DNA from: DATJLY01 sp035518375
Lineage (GTDB): Bacteria; Pseudomonadota; Alphaproteobacteria; ATCC43930; CGMCC-115725
Reading direction: 5' to 3'
Assembly: GCA_035518375.1 (NCBI GenBank)
Contig: DATIXQ010000023.1
Span: 47,769-111,768, forward strand
Length of the DNA: 64,000 bases
A model generated the notes under the pieces. It was not told the DNA's origin, did no database searches, and was given only the letters and a program-made list of their open reading frames with translations. Position numbers and translations under genes: made by a program. This document shows, one piece after another, positions 7,953 to 16,562 of the stretch. Position 1 is the stretch's first letter. Every line of letters starts with the position of its first letter.

Positions 7953-9086
7953 CTATCGCAATCCCGCCTGCACCAGCAGCGGGTAGGTCGTCGCCTGGAA
8001 CTCGCGCATACCCTCGACATAACGCGCCCAGGACAGGATGACGCCGTCGAACCCAGCCTTGGCGAGGCGCGCAAGGCCCTCGACAACCTGCTCCTTCGTG
8101 CCGACGATCTGATAGCCGGCCCAGCCGCCGATAAAATGCACCTTGAGCTCGCGTAGCGCATCGGCGGGGAAGGTCTCGCTGTTGATGCCGAGCTGGCGCA
8201 CGAGATTGTCGCACGCCTCCCAGTCGCCCTGCTCATGAATGTAGTGATGGAGGAACTTGCGCGCCTCGGCCTCGGTCTCGCCTTGGATGATATAGGCGTT
8301 GGTCCAAACCGGCAGGTCGACCCGCCGCGCATCCCAGGCCGCGCGTTTATAAGCCTGGGCCTGCGCCGCCATGGCATCGGGCTCGTGCGAGACGAGCGCC
8401 GTGAAGGCGACATCGCAATAGCGCGCGACGAACTCGCGCCCCTTATCGGAGCCGCCCGCGTTCATCACCACGGGATAGGGCTTCTGCACCGGCTTCGGCT
8501 GAAGCCAGCCTCCCTTGATGCGATAGAAGCGTCCGTCGAAATCGAATTCCTCCTCGCGTGTCCACAAGAGCTTGATGATCTCGAGCCATTCGGCGGCACG
8601 CTCGTAGCGCAGGTCGTGATCCTGCTGCGGCTCGCCGAACATCTCGATCTCGGGCTGGAACCAGCCGGTGACGACATTGAGGCTGAAGCGGCCGTTGGTT
8701 ATGTGGTCGATCGTGGTCGCCTGCTTTGCCGCCATCACCGGGTGCACCGTCGGCACGTGCGAAGTGGCGAAGACGCCGCTCTTCTTGGTGAGCGCGCCGA
8801 TGCCGGCCGCCCAGGTGTAGGACTCGAACCCCGCGCCGTTGAAGTTTGTGGTGCCGCCGAACCCTTTCCAACGGCCCACCGGCACGAGCGCCTCGAAATC
8901 CATCTCGTCGCCCATACGTGCGAGCTCGGCCGTGCTTGGCCACTCGGCCTTCAGTGTCCCCTCGATTTTCGAGATGGCGCAGCCATGGCTCAGATTGCTC
9001 GAGAACGTGCCGAGCTTGAGCTTGCGGCTGCTGAAGAGGGGGTTCTGCGCTTGGCGCAATTGATCGGGACGCGATGCCTCGGCCAT
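7953..9086 (-). CDS. Luciferase-like flavin monooxygenase 2, RutA/alkanesulfonate-type
   Basis: A 377-residue luciferase-like enzyme. The NGRFSLNVVTGWFQPEIEMF segment, the RYERAAEWLEIIKLLWT helix and NAGGSDKGREF place it near RutA, alkanesulfonate and dimethyl-sulfide monooxygenases, which use FMNH2 from a partner reductase. The start at 9086 (MAEASRPDQ) has a GGAGAAGAGG ribosome-binding sequence, whereas the longer frame upstream runs antisense into the next gene. Its stop (7953-7955) is 3 bases from the end of the convergent orphan binding-protein gene. It is divergent from a Liv-type operon with a 73-base shared promoter region. No flavin reductase gene is in the window. Confidence 0.85.
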   Translation of the reverse strand: MAEASRPDQLRQAQNPLFSSRKLKLGTFSSNLSHGCAISKIEGTLKAEWPSTAELARMGDEMDFEALVPVGRWKGFGGTTNFNGAGFESYTWAAGIGALTKKSGVFATSHVPTVHPVMAAKQATTIDHITNGRFSLNVVTGWFQPEIEMFGEPQQDHDLRYERAAEWLEIIKLLWTREEEFDFDGRFYRIKGGWLQPKPVQKPYPVVMNAGGSDKGREFVARYCDVAFTALVSHEPDAMAAQAQAYKRAAWDARRVDLPVWTNAYIIQGETEAEARKFLHHYIHEQGDWEACDNLVRQLGINSETFPADALRELKVHFIGGWAGYQIVGTKEQVVEGLARLAKAGFDGVILSWARYVEGMREFQATTYPLLVQAGLR

Positions 9087-9159
9087 CCTCTTCTCCTTCT
9101 GCTCGCCCTGTGGGCGGTATATGCTACATTCAAAATCAACCAAGGACGGGAGGCAACGC

Positions 9160-10434
9160 ATGACGGGCAAGAAGAGGGCATACTTTGGTGCGACCGTAGC
9201 GCTCGCGAGCGCGGCGGCGCTGACACCGCCGGCGCACGCGGCCGATCCGATCAAGATCGGCGTTCTGTTGTCGCTGACGGGCAATTTTGCCGAGAACGGG
9301 CAGCAGACCCTGACCGGCATCAAGATGTATCTCGACGAAATCCATAGCAAAGCAGGCGGGCGCGATCTCGAGCTCGTCGTCGAGGACACGCAGAGCAAGC
9401 CCGACGTCGCGGTGAGCAAGGCGCGCAAGGAAGTCGAGCGCGACGGCGTCGCGGTGCTTTCGGGCATCGTCTCGTCGGGCGAGGCGCTCGCCGTCAACGA
9501 CTACGCGCGCGGGGCCAAGGTGCCGCTCGTCTTGTCGGGCGACGCCGGCGTCGACGAGGTCACCATGCCGGGGCCGCTCGCCAATCCCTATCTCGTGCGC
9601 ACGTCGCAAAACGGCCGCACCGTCGCCGCCGCTGGCGCTGACTGGGCCTATAAGAAGGGCTGGCGCAAGATCGTGACGATTGGCTCCGACTATGCCGGCG
9701 GCGTCGACACGAATTTCTCGTTCGCGCAGGCCTTCTGCAAGGCCGGCGGCAAGATCATCCAAGAGAATTGGCCGCCGGTCGGCACGGCCGATTTCGGCCC
9801 CTATCTCACAAATCTCGACCGCAGCGCCGATGCTGTCGAGATGTTCGAGCCGGGCGCCGATGGCTTACGCCTCGGAAAGCAATATTCGGAGTTCGGCCTC
9901 AAAGGCAAGCTGCCGGTGATGGATATCTACGGCACAATCGTCTACGAGCCGAACCAGGCGCAGCTTGGCGACGCCGTCCTCGGCATGTATTCGAGCCTCT
10001 TTTATTCACCTTACGTCAAGAACGCCGAGAACGAGAAGTTCGTGCCCGAATTCAAGAAGCGCATGAACGGCACGGCGCCGGCGAACGAAGGGCCCAACGG
10101 CTGGGTCGGCATGCATGCGATCGCCGACGCCATCACGGCCTTGAAGGGCGACGTCTCAGACAGTCTGAAATTCGTCGCGGCGCTCAAGGAGGTGCATTTC
10201 GATTCGCCCAAGGGCCCGATTAAGCTCGACAAGTACGGCATGGTGATCCAGACCATGTATATTCGCGAGGCTGAGAAGGTCGATGGCGGCATCGGTAACG
10301 TGCCGATCGCGTCTTATCCCGACGTCGATCAGTTCTGGCCGTTCAGCGAGGGCGATTTTGCGTCGCTCAAGGCGAGCTACAAGGAATCGAAGGACCAGTT
10401 GACCGACTGCGACAAACTGCTCGCGAAAAAATAA
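9160..10434 (+). CDS. Liv-type ABC substrate-binding protein, first tandem copy
   Basis: A type I periplasmic binding protein of the LivJ/LivK/AmiC class, 424 residues. The signal peptide ends ...TPPAHAA and the mature protein starts with DPIKIGVLLSLTGNFAENGQ, the standard first strand of the fold. The ATG at 9160 is chosen over an in-frame ATG at 9121 because it has GGGAGG 7-12 bases upstream and leaves a normal signal peptide. It is the first gene of a run (second binding protein, LivH, LivM, LivG, LivF). The ligand is not readable; the family takes branched amino acids, amides, urea or aromatic acids. Confidence 0.9.
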   Translation: MTGKKRAYFGATVALASAAALTPPAHAADPIKIGVLLSLTGNFAENGQQTLTGIKMYLDEIHSKAGGRDLELVVEDTQSKPDVAVSKARKEVERDGVAVLSGIVSSGEALAVNDYARGAKVPLVLSGDAGVDEVTMPGPLANPYLVRTSQNGRTVAAAGADWAYKKGWRKIVTIGSDYAGGVDTNFSFAQAFCKAGGKIIQENWPPVGTADFGPYLTNLDRSADAVEMFEPGADGLRLGKQYSEFGLKGKLPVMDIYGTIVYEPNQAQLGDAVLGMYSSLFYSPYVKNAENEKFVPEFKKRMNGTAPANEGPNGWVGMHAIADAITALKGDVSDSLKFVAALKEVHFDSPKGPIKLDKYGMVIQTMYIREAEKVDGGIGNVPIASYPDVDQFWPFSEGDFASLKASYKESKDQLTDCDKLLAKK

Positions 10435-10441
10435 GGATTAC

Positions 10442-10475
10442 GGCCGCCACTGGCCGGAACGAGCAGTAGGCGGCC
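10442..10475 (+). promoter_or_regulatory. Intercistronic inverted repeat
   Basis: GGCCGCC at 10442-10448 and GGCGGCC at 10469-10475 can pair in the mRNA between the two tandem binding-protein genes. Stems at this position often stabilise the upstream message so that binding protein is made in excess. No T-run follows, so termination is unlikely. Confidence 0.35.
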
Positions 10476-10491
10476 ACGAGGGAGGAAGGTC

Positions 10492-11841
10492 ATGACGCTG
10501 CGGAACGAGACCGATTCCGGCGCGCGGCGAGCGCGCGTGGAGGGCCGGGTGGGGGCGCGTCGGCACGCGCTTGGAGCGATTGCGACGGCGGCGGGCGCCG
10601 CTGTCGTGACGCTTGCGCTCATCGTGCCGGCGCTGCCGGCTCCCGATGCCGGGCCCATCAAGATCGGGGTGCTGGTGCCGCTGACCGGTAATTTCGCCGC
10701 GCCCGGACAGCAGACGCTCGCCGGCCTCAAAATCTATTTCGACGGTATCGGCAATAAGGCGGGCGGCCATCCACTCGAGCTCATCGTCGAGGACACGCAG
10801 GGCAATCCCGAGGTCGCGGTGACGAAAACGCGGAAGCTCGTCGAGCGCGACGGCGTTCAGGTGCTGACCGGCATCGTCTCCTCGGCCGTGGCGCTTGCGG
10901 TAAGCGACTATTCGCGCACCAACCAGGTTCCGCTCGTTCTTTCGGGCGACGCCGCGACCGACGAACTCACCATGCCGGGCAAGCTCGCCAATCCCTATCT
11001 CGTGCGTCTTACCGAGAACAGCCGCACGCCGTCGGCGGTCGCGGCCGACTTCGCCTACAAGACCAAGGGCTGGCGCACGGCGACGGTCATCACTTCCGAT
11101 TATGTCGCGGGCGTCGATCTTGCCTTCGCTTTCGCGCAGAGGTTCTGCCAGCTCGGCGGCAAGGTGACGCAAGCACAGTATCCGCCGCTCGACACAGGGG
11201 ATTACGGACCATACCTCACCAATCTCGACCGCACTGCTAATGCCATGGTGGTGTTCACGCCGGGTGCGGCTGGGCTGAAGCTCGGGCGGCAATTCGCCGA
11301 GTTCGGGTTGAAGGGCAAGCTGCCGGAGCTCGATCTCTTTGGCACGCTCACTTATGAATCCTACTTGCCGCAACTGGGCGATGCCGCGCTTGGCGCCTAT
11401 TCCGCTCTCATCTACACGCCCTATCTCAACACGGCCTTGAACAAGAGCTTCGTCGCCGAGTTCAGGAAACGCACGGGCAACCAGGCGACGAACGAGGGGC
11501 CGAGCGGCTGGACCGGCGCGCACGCCATCGCCGACGCGATCGATGCAGTGAAGGGCGATCTCTCCGACAAGACGAAGTTCATGGGGGCGCTGAGGACGGC
11601 TAAGTTCGACACGCCCAAGGGATCGATCTCGCTCGACAAGGATGGCATGGTCGTGCAGTCGATGTATATCCGCGAGGTGCAGAAGGTGGGCGCCGAACTG
11701 GGCAACGTGCCGATCGCGACCTATCACGATATTGGCCAGTACTGGCCCTATAGCGAGACGGAGTTCCAATCGTTCGCGCACACCTACAACGATTCGAAAG
11801 ACAAGCTCACCGATTGCGCGTGGCTTCTCGCAAAGAAATAG
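10492..11841 (+). CDS. Liv-type ABC substrate-binding protein, second tandem copy
   Basis: A paralogue of the gene just upstream, 449 residues; the mature starts are nearly the same (GPIKIGVLVPLTGNFAAPGQ here) and similarity continues to the end (both finish with KD-x-LTDC-x-x-LLAKK). The N-terminus is longer and arginine-rich before the hydrophobic segment (AAGAAVVTLALIVPALPAP), possibly a Tat-like or unusually long n-region, although no clear twin-arginine motif is present. The start has a strong GGAGGAAGG ribosome-binding sequence. The two copies presumably serve the same LivHMGF translocator with different ligands. Confidence 0.88.
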   Translation: MTLRNETDSGARRARVEGRVGARRHALGAIATAAGAAVVTLALIVPALPAPDAGPIKIGVLVPLTGNFAAPGQQTLAGLKIYFDGIGNKAGGHPLELIVEDTQGNPEVAVTKTRKLVERDGVQVLTGIVSSAVALAVSDYSRTNQVPLVLSGDAATDELTMPGKLANPYLVRLTENSRTPSAVAADFAYKTKGWRTATVITSDYVAGVDLAFAFAQRFCQLGGKVTQAQYPPLDTGDYGPYLTNLDRTANAMVVFTPGAAGLKLGRQFAEFGLKGKLPELDLFGTLTYESYLPQLGDAALGAYSALIYTPYLNTALNKSFVAEFRKRTGNQATNEGPSGWTGAHAIADAIDAVKGDLSDKTKFMGALRTAKFDTPKGSISLDKDGMVVQSMYIREVQKVGAELGNVPIATYHDIGQYWPYSETEFQSFAHTYNDSKDKLTDCAWLLAKK

Positions 11842-11869
11842 AACGAAGTCACGGCTGCAGGCCGGCACG

Positions 11870-12721
11870 ATGATCTGGACGATCCACATCCTGAACGGCG
11901 TCGCCTATGGGATGCTGCTCTTCCTCATCGCGGCCGGGCTTTCGCTCATCTATGGCCTCATGAAGATCCTGAATTTGACGCACGGATCGTTCTATCTCTT
12001 CGGTGGCTATATTGGCCTCACGGTCATGCAAAAGACCGGCAGCTTCGTGCTTGCACTCTTGGTGGCGGCGGTGGCGATCGGGTTGATCGGCGCCGCGATC
12101 GAGCGCCTCTTCCTCCGGCGCTTCCATCTCGACGAGCTACCTCAGACGCTTTTGACATTCGGCTTTCTCTTCATCTTCTCCGACCTTGCCCTCTGGCTTT
12201 GGGGTGGCGACCCGTTGATGCTCGACACGCCGCATTTCTTCGAGCGCTCGGTGCCGCTTGGCGAGTATGCCTATCCGCTCTACCGGCTCTTCCTCATCGC
12301 GGTTGGTTCGGTGATCGCCGGCGGCCTGTGGTGGTTCCAGGAGCATACGCGCCTTGGCACGATGCTGCGCGCCGGCGTCGACGATGCCGAGATCGCGCGC
12401 GCGCTCGGCATCAATGTCTCTGTGTTGTTCACGCTCGTGTTCGCGGCGGGCGCGGCGCTCGCCTCCTTCGGCGGCGTGCTCGCGGCGCCCGAATTGAGCC
12501 TGTATCCCGGCGCCGATTTCGATACGCTCATCCTCGCCTTCGTGGTCATCATCGTGGGCGGCCTCGGCAGCCTGCGCGGCGCGCTTGCAGGCGCCCTCCT
12601 CGTCGGCATCCTCGACGATCTCGGGAAGGCGTTCTTCCCGCAATTCGCGCTTTTCACCGTGTTCGTGCCGATGGCCGTGATCCTCGTTGTGCGGCCAACC
12701 GGCCTATTCGGCCGCCGATGA
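11870..12721 (+). CDS. livH: Liv-type ABC permease, LivH family
   Basis: An inner-membrane permease of 283 residues, one half of the translocation channel. It has about eight hydrophobic segments and the family hallmark LSLIYGLMKILNLTHGSFYL near the N-terminus. The cytoplasmic coupling segment around GTMLRAGVDDAEIARALGIN resembles the EAA-like loop that docks onto the ATPases. The ATG at 11870 gives the standard family start; upstream in-frame sequence overlaps the preceding gene. It overlaps livM by ATGA (12718-12721), implying translational coupling. Confidence 0.9.
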   Translation: MIWTIHILNGVAYGMLLFLIAAGLSLIYGLMKILNLTHGSFYLFGGYIGLTVMQKTGSFVLALLVAAVAIGLIGAAIERLFLRRFHLDELPQTLLTFGFLFIFSDLALWLWGGDPLMLDTPHFFERSVPLGEYAYPLYRLFLIAVGSVIAGGLWWFQEHTRLGTMLRAGVDDAEIARALGINVSVLFTLVFAAGAALASFGGVLAAPELSLYPGADFDTLILAFVVIIVGGLGSLRGALAGALLVGILDDLGKAFFPQFALFTVFVPMAVILVVRPTGLFGRR

Positions 12722-13659
12722 CCGGACGCGCCGTGCGGCTTGCCGCCATCGTCCTCGCGCTCGCATTCCTGCTGGCGCTGCCGGAGCTCGTGCGGCCCTA
12801 TTACGTCGGGCTCGCGACGCGCATGATGATCTTTGCGATTTTCGCGATGAGCCTCGACCTGCTGCTTGGCTACACCGGCCTTGCCTCGCTCGGCCATGCC
12901 GCCTATTTCGGCGTGGGCGCGTACGCCGTGGCGCTCCTCGTTCTGCGGTGGGGCGTCGCGAGCGCGTTCGCTTTTCCGGCGGCGCTCATCGCCGCGACCG
13001 CGACGGGCGCGCTCCTCGCGCCGCTGGCGCTCCGCGCACGCGGCAGCTATTTCCTCATGATCACCTTCGCGCTTTCGCAAGTGCTGTGGAGCGTCGCGTT
13101 CGGCTGGCGCACGCTCACGAACGGCGATGACGGCATGCCCGGCGTGCCGCGTCCGAGCTTCGGATTTCCGCTCGATGGTACGGACCCCTTCTACTACTTC
13201 GTGCTCGTGCTTGCAGCGCTTGCGGCGCTGGCGCTCGTCGCGATTGTGCGCTCGCCCTTCGGACGCGCGCTCCGCGGCATTCGCGAAAGCGAATCGCGCA
13301 TGCAAGCCTTGGGCTATGACGTGTGGCGCTATCAGTTCGCGGCGTTCGTGCTGGCCGCAGGCTTCGCCGGACTCGCGGGCGCGCTCTATGCCTATTTCAA
13401 CCGCTTCGTCGGCCCCGAATATCTCTACGTGATCCAGTCGGCCGAGGCGCTCATCATGGTGATCCTGGGCGGTGCCGGCACGCTTGTCGGCCCCGCGCTT
13501 GGTGCCGGCATCATCGTCTTCCTCGAGGATTTCGTGAGCTCGATGACCGAGCATTGGGTGCTCGTGCTGGGTGTGATCTATGTGCTGGTGACGCTCTTCG
13601 CGCCGCGCGGACTCATCGGACTCGTCAATGATTTCCGCCAGCGCAGGGCCGAGCCATGA
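12718..13659 (+). CDS. livM: Liv-type ABC permease, LivM family
   Basis: The second permease half, 313 residues, with the conserved SLDLLLGYTGLASLGHAAYF segment near residue 45 and the ATPase-contact loop RSPFGRALRGIRESESRMQA. Its start overlaps the livH stop and its stop overlaps the livG start, both as ATGA, so the translocator is translated as one coupled unit. The final residues (FRQRRAEP) are cytoplasmic and basic. Confidence 0.9.
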   Translation: MTGRAVRLAAIVLALAFLLALPELVRPYYVGLATRMMIFAIFAMSLDLLLGYTGLASLGHAAYFGVGAYAVALLVLRWGVASAFAFPAALIAATATGALLAPLALRARGSYFLMITFALSQVLWSVAFGWRTLTNGDDGMPGVPRPSFGFPLDGTDPFYYFVLVLAALAALALVAIVRSPFGRALRGIRESESRMQALGYDVWRYQFAAFVLAAGFAGLAGALYAYFNRFVGPEYLYVIQSAEALIMVILGGAGTLVGPALGAGIIVFLEDFVSSMTEHWVLVLGVIYVLVTLFAPRGLIGLVNDFRQRRAEP

Positions 13660-14396
13660 CCGCGCTTGTCGTCGAGAATGTGACGAAGAACTTTGGGGGC
13701 GTCACTGCGCTCGCAGGCATCTCGCTCGAGGTGAGCGAAGGCGAGCGGCGCGTGCTCCTGGGCCCCAACGGAGCCGGCAAGACCACGCTCTTCCACACGA
13801 TCTCTGGCAGCGTCATGCCGAGCGGCGGGCGCATTGCGCTCTTCGGCACCGACATCACGCATCACCGGCCGGACCGGCGCGCGCGCCTGGGCCTCGCGCG
13901 CACGTTCCAGGTCACGAACCTGTTTCCACGCCTCACGGTGCTCGACAGTGTGCTGCTGGCCTTGGGCGGCGCAGCCGGGAACAGCCTCCAGCTGCTTGAG
14001 CCCGGATCGCGCCATCGCAGGAAAGCGGACGAGGCGCTTCGTCTTCTGGACCAATGGGGGCTTGCCGGCACGGCGCCGCGCGTTGTGCGTAACCTCTCAT
14101 ATGGCGAGCAGCGCCAGCTCGAGCTGGTGCTGGCGATCGCGGGTGTGCCGCGATTGCTGCTGCTCGACGAGCCCACGGCGGGCCTTTCTCCGGCCGAGAC
14201 GTCGCGCGTCGTCGCCATGGTGCAGCAGCTCCCGCGCGACATGACGATTGTGATGATCGAGCACGACATGGATGTGGCGTTCGAGCTCGCAGACCGGATC
14301 GCCGTCATGCACCAGGGGCGGCTCATCGCCGAGGGCGACGAGGCGGCGATCCGCGCCAACCGCCAGGTGACCGACATCTATCTCGGGACGGAGTGA
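13656..14396 (+). CDS. livG: Liv-type ABC ATPase, LivG family
   Basis: A cytoplasmic ATPase of 246 residues that powers the importer. It has Walker A GPNGAGKTT near residue 36, the Q-loop region ARTFQVTNLF typical of LivG, the ABC signature LSYGEQRQLEL, Walker B LLLLDEPTAGL and the switch histidine in IEHDM. The start overlaps the livM stop by four bases. Confidence 0.93.
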   Translation: MTALVVENVTKNFGGVTALAGISLEVSEGERRVLLGPNGAGKTTLFHTISGSVMPSGGRIALFGTDITHHRPDRRARLGLARTFQVTNLFPRLTVLDSVLLALGGAAGNSLQLLEPGSRHRRKADEALRLLDQWGLAGTAPRVVRNLSYGEQRQLELVLAIAGVPRLLLLDEPTAGLSPAETSRVVAMVQQLPRDMTIVMIEHDMDVAFELADRIAVMHQGRLIAEGDEAAIRANRQVTDIYLGTE

Positions 14397-14399
14397 GCC

Positions 14400-15095
14400 A
14401 TGCTCCGGGTCGAGGACATCCACACCTACTATGGCGCGAGCCATATCCTGCAAGGCCTATCCCTCACGGTCGAGCGCGGCGAGGTGGTGGCCGTGATCGG
14501 CCGTAATGGCGTCGGCAAGACCACGCTCGTGCGGTCGATAATGGGACTGACGCCGCCGCGGCGAGGCCGCATCCTGTTCCACGACGCCGATATCACCCAC
14601 CTGCCGTCATACAAGATCGCGCGTATGGGCATGGGGCTCGTGCCCCAAGGCCGCCGCATCTTCCCCTCGCTTTCGGTCAAGGAGCATCTCGAGGTGACGG
14701 CGCGCGCGCGCGGCAGCGGCGCTTGGACCTTCGCACGCATGATCGCGCTTTTCCCGCAGCTCCAGGCGCGGCTCGGTCAGACGGCGAACAAGCTCTCAGG
14801 CGGCGAGCAACAGATGCTGGCAGCGGGCCGCGCGCTCGTCGGCAATCCCGACCTGCTGCTGATGGATGAACCGACCGAAGGCCTCGCGCCGCTCATGGTG
14901 CGCGAGCTGGGGAGGCTCGTCGCGACGCTCAAAGAGGCGGGCTCGTCGATCCTGCTGGTGGAGCAGCAGCTGACGTTCGTGCTGCGCCACGCCGACCGCA
15001 TCTATATCGTGAGCCGCGGCCAGGTCGTGCATCACTGCCGCCCGGCCGCGCTCGCCGAGGATCACGAAACCCTGTCGCGCTACCTGGGCGTATAG
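14400..15095 (+). CDS. livF: Liv-type ABC ATPase, LivF family
   Basis: The partner ATPase, 231 residues. Walker A is GRNGVGKTT, the LivF-type Q-loop follows as LVPQGRRIFPSLSVKEHLEV, the signature is LSGGEQQMLAAGRAL and Walker B LLLMDEPTEGL. It begins 3 bases after livG and ends the operon; the stop lies inside a GC-rich stem shared with the convergent glutathione transferase gene. Confidence 0.93.
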   Translation: MLRVEDIHTYYGASHILQGLSLTVERGEVVAVIGRNGVGKTTLVRSIMGLTPPRRGRILFHDADITHLPSYKIARMGMGLVPQGRRIFPSLSVKEHLEVTARARGSGAWTFARMIALFPQLQARLGQTANKLSGGEQQMLAAGRALVGNPDLLLMDEPTEGLAPLMVRELGRLVATLKEAGSSILLVEQQLTFVLRHADRIYIVSRGQVVHHCRPAALAEDHETLSRYLGV

Positions 15096-15111
15096 GGCGC
15101 GCCCGCGCCCT
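15094..15111. terminator. Possible bidirectional terminator hairpin
   Basis: AGGGCGCG at 15094-15101 pairs with CGCGCCCT at 15104-15111, an 8-base perfect stem lying exactly between two convergent genes (livF stop 15093-15095; glutathione transferase stop beginning at 15111). There is no T-run on either side, so it would be a weak or Rho-assisted terminator. Confidence 0.4.
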
Positions 15112-15755
15112 CACGCCGCTTTGGCGAAGGCGTCCTGCGTCTCCTTCTCGAAGGCGAACACCTTCTGCACGCTCGGCCGCTTCTGCATCCGCTCGAAATG
15201 GGCTTGGCAATTCTTGACGCCGGCGAGGTCGAGCTTCAACTGCGTCCCGCGCCGGAAACACCAGAAGAAATGCGCGTCAGCTGCGGTGAAATGGTCGAAG
15301 AACCACTCGCGGCCAGCAAGCAGATCGTCGGCGACCTTGAAGGATTCGAGGACGAGCCCCGCCGAGAGCCGCTTCACGGATTCTTCCGACCCCGGCATGT
15401 CGCACACGCGCTGTGGCGCGTTGATGAGGCCGAGATAAGGATGGATGCCGGAGGCGCACCACGCCATCAGCGAAATCGCCTTCAATTCCTTCATCGGGTC
15501 GCCGGGAAGGATCTTCGCCGCCGGATAGTTGCGATGGATCCATTGCTGAATCGCCACGTTCTCCGTGAGCGGCTCGCCGTCGATCTCGAGGACCGGGACC
15601 TTGTGCTTGGGATTGATCTTGAGATAGTCGGCAGACATCTGCTGCCGCTTGCCCATGTTGACGGGGCGCACTTGGAACTGGGCGCCTGCCTCGGTCAGCG
15701 TGACGTAGGGGACGAGCGAACAGGCGACTGGCGCGTAATAGAGGACGACATTCAT
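15111..15755 (-). CDS. Glutathione S-transferase family protein
   Basis: A cytosolic glutathione transferase-like protein of 214 residues. The N-terminal thioredoxin-fold domain begins MNVVLYYAPVACSLVPYVTL, where Cys12-Ser13 sit at the usual catalytic position of beta/omega-type bacterial enzymes. NPKHKVPVLEIDG carries the cis-proline and LTENVAIQQWI the E-S/N-A glutathione-contact motif. An all-helical C-terminal domain follows. The start at 15755 has GGAGGGAG about 6 bases upstream. The gene lies downstream of the second Liv operon on the same strand and may be transcribed with it. Substrate unknown; dehalogenation or ring-opening roles are possible in a catabolic region. Confidence 0.88.
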   Translation of the reverse strand: MNVVLYYAPVACSLVPYVTLTEAGAQFQVRPVNMGKRQQMSADYLKINPKHKVPVLEIDGEPLTENVAIQQWIHRNYPAAKILPGDPMKELKAISLMAWCASGIHPYLGLINAPQRVCDMPGSEESVKRLSAGLVLESFKVADDLLAGREWFFDHFTAADAHFFWCFRRGTQLKLDLAGVKNCQAHFERMQKRPSVQKVFAFEKETQDAFAKAA

Positions 15756-15817
15756 TTCGGGCTCCCTCCGATGCAGTTCGCGCTGCCTTGAGCGCAATAC
15801 TTCCGAGTCGTACTGGG

Positions 15818-16558
15818 TCAGTCCTTCCCGCTCAAGGCCTCGACCCCGGTGCCAAGATAGGCCGCGCGCAGGCGCTCGTCGCTCTGCAAGGAGGCGGCGT
15901 CGCCGCCGGCCACGACATAGCCGGTGTCGAGCACATAGCCGCGATCGGCCATGCGCAGCGCCGCCGCCGCATTCTGGTCGGCCAACGTCACGGTGACGCC
16001 GTGCTCGCGCCGGAGCTTGCTCAGAGTCGCGAGCACGTCGCGCACGAGGCCGGGGGCTAGACCCAGCGACGGCTCGTCGCAGAGAAGAAGACGCGGGCGC
16101 GTCATGAGCGCGCGTCCGATTGCAAGCATCTGCGCTTCGCCGCCCGAGAACGTGCCGGCGAGCTGGCGTTGACGCTCGGCAAGGCGCGGAAACATCGCGA
16201 AGACGCGGTCGAGCGCGTCGGAACTTGCGGGCACGCGAACACCAAGCTCGGCATAGGCGCCGAGGACGAGGTTCTCGCGCACCGTCATATCGGGAAAGAG
16301 CTGGCGTCCCTCGGGGATGATGCCTATGCCCAGCCGGATCCGCTCGGCCGGCGAGACGCCTGCGAGATCATGGCCGCCGAATCGAATTGTGCCGCTCTTC
16401 GGCGGGTGCACGCCCATCACCGCCTTGATGAGCGTGCTTTTGCCTGCGCCGTTGGGGCCGAGGATCGCAACGAACTCGCCCGCCAGTACCTCGAGATCGA
16501 CGCCTTTGAGCGCCGCGATGCTGCCATAGGCGACGTGGAGCCCCGTCACCTCGAGCAT
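15818..16558 (-). CDS. livF: Liv-type ABC ATPase, LivF family, second system
   Basis: The last gene of the second Liv importer, 246 residues. It has Walker A GPNGAGKST, the LivF-type IIPEGRQLFPDMTVRENL segment, the signature FSGGEAQMLAIGRAL (A instead of the usual Q after E) and Walker B LLLCDEPSLGLAP. The start ATG at 16558 lies 4 bases after the livG stop; longer in-frame sequence is antisense readthrough of livG. The usual switch histidine position reads LADQNAAAAL, as often in LivF, where glutamine or other residues replace histidine. Confidence 0.92.
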   Translation of the reverse strand: MLEVTGLHVAYGSIAALKGVDLEVLAGEFVAILGPNGAGKSTLIKAVMGVHPPKSGTIRFGGHDLAGVSPAERIRLGIGIIPEGRQLFPDMTVRENLVLGAYAELGVRVPASSDALDRVFAMFPRLAERQRQLAGTFSGGEAQMLAIGRALMTRPRLLLCDEPSLGLAPGLVRDVLATLSKLRREHGVTVTLADQNAAAALRMADRGYVLDTGYVVAGGDAASLQSDERLRAAYLGTGVEALSGKD

Positions 16559-16562
16559 CACC

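Noticed and set aside
9121..9159. Upstream ATG as start of the first Liv binding protein
   Set aside because: It would add 13 residues before the signal peptide and ignore the GGGAGG site just before the ATG at 9160.
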